A stretch of 6,396 nucleotides of DNA from DAOTUL01 sp034437435 (GTDB lineage: Bacteria; Chloroflexota; Anaerolineae; Aggregatilineales; Phototrophicaceae). Below are positions 6,390 to 6,396 of this stretch, piece after piece. How positions within the stretch are numbered: the first letter of the stretch is position 1; each line of letters opens with the position of its first letter. Under the pieces are notes generated by a model, which saw only the letters and a list, made by a program, of their open reading frames with translations, had not been told where the DNA came from and did no database searches. A program made the translations under genes and the position numbers. The stretch spans positions 1-6,396 of the forward strand of contig CAYQJO010000244.1 in assembly GCA_964417785.1 (NCBI GenBank). Direction: 5' to 3'.

Positions 6390-6396
6390 TGATGGA
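6389..6396 (+). CDS. Start of a further gene, probably the D-type ABC ATPase (partial)
   Basis: The permease stop TAA (6387-6389) overlaps an ATG (6389-6391), and a second in-frame ATG follows at 6392; the window then ends. AAAGG at 6380-6384 could serve as ribosome site. A TAATG overlap is a common sign of translational coupling in operons. The coding content is only two methionines, so identity cannot be seen. It is inferred because the locus contains an F-type ATPase but no D-type partner, and Opp/Dpp operons usually place ATPases after the permeases. Confidence 0.4.

Noticed and set aside
1..6396. CRISPR array, transposase, phage or defence genes
   Set aside because: No repeat-spacer pattern, terminal inverted repeats or matching proteins are visible on either strand; the window is a conventional importer locus.

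Overview
The window holds most of one ABC import locus, and every gene lies on the + strand. The order is: a LacI-family repressor cut by the left edge (3-1025), an F-type oligopeptide-class ABC ATPase (1009-2040), a large Tat-exported family 5 substrate-binding protein (2119-4080), a DppB/OppB-type permease (4225-5223), a DppC/OppC-type permease with an enlarged external loop (5235-6389), and the first codons of another gene (from 6389). The last is probably the missing D-type ATPase. I see no tRNA, rRNA, mobile element, CRISPR array or integrase.

The DNA is moderately GC-rich with ATG starts. The twin-arginine, non-lipoprotein binding protein of about 650 residues, the long-loop DppC permease and the attached LacI regulator resemble loci I associate with Chloroflexota (Anaerolineae-like). 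That placement rests on protein style only and is tentative.

The repressor and the first ATPase overlap by 17 bases, so they are probably one transcript. A 78-base AT-rich gap (2041-2118) before the binding-protein gene is the best place for a second promoter or operator. It holds an orphan Shine-Dalgarno-like run, a 7-base direct repeat and an imperfect palindrome. A strong GC-rich hairpin at 4095-4127 separates the binding-protein gene from the permeases and probably makes the binding protein more abundant than the membrane parts. The two permeases are 11 bases apart, and the next gene overlaps the second permease at TAATG.

Together the genes would form an importer: the binding protein captures a solute outside the membrane, two permeases form the channel, and two ATPases (one here, one expected downstream) drive it. 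The family is nominally for peptides. A LacI-type regulator and the large binding protein make an oligosaccharide or glycoside a more likely substrate, but this is inference. I found no evidence of a wholly new system. The points most worth a second look are the substituted effector-contact positions in the repressor, the displaced F-type ATPase, the hairpin, and the elements in the 2041-2118 gap.
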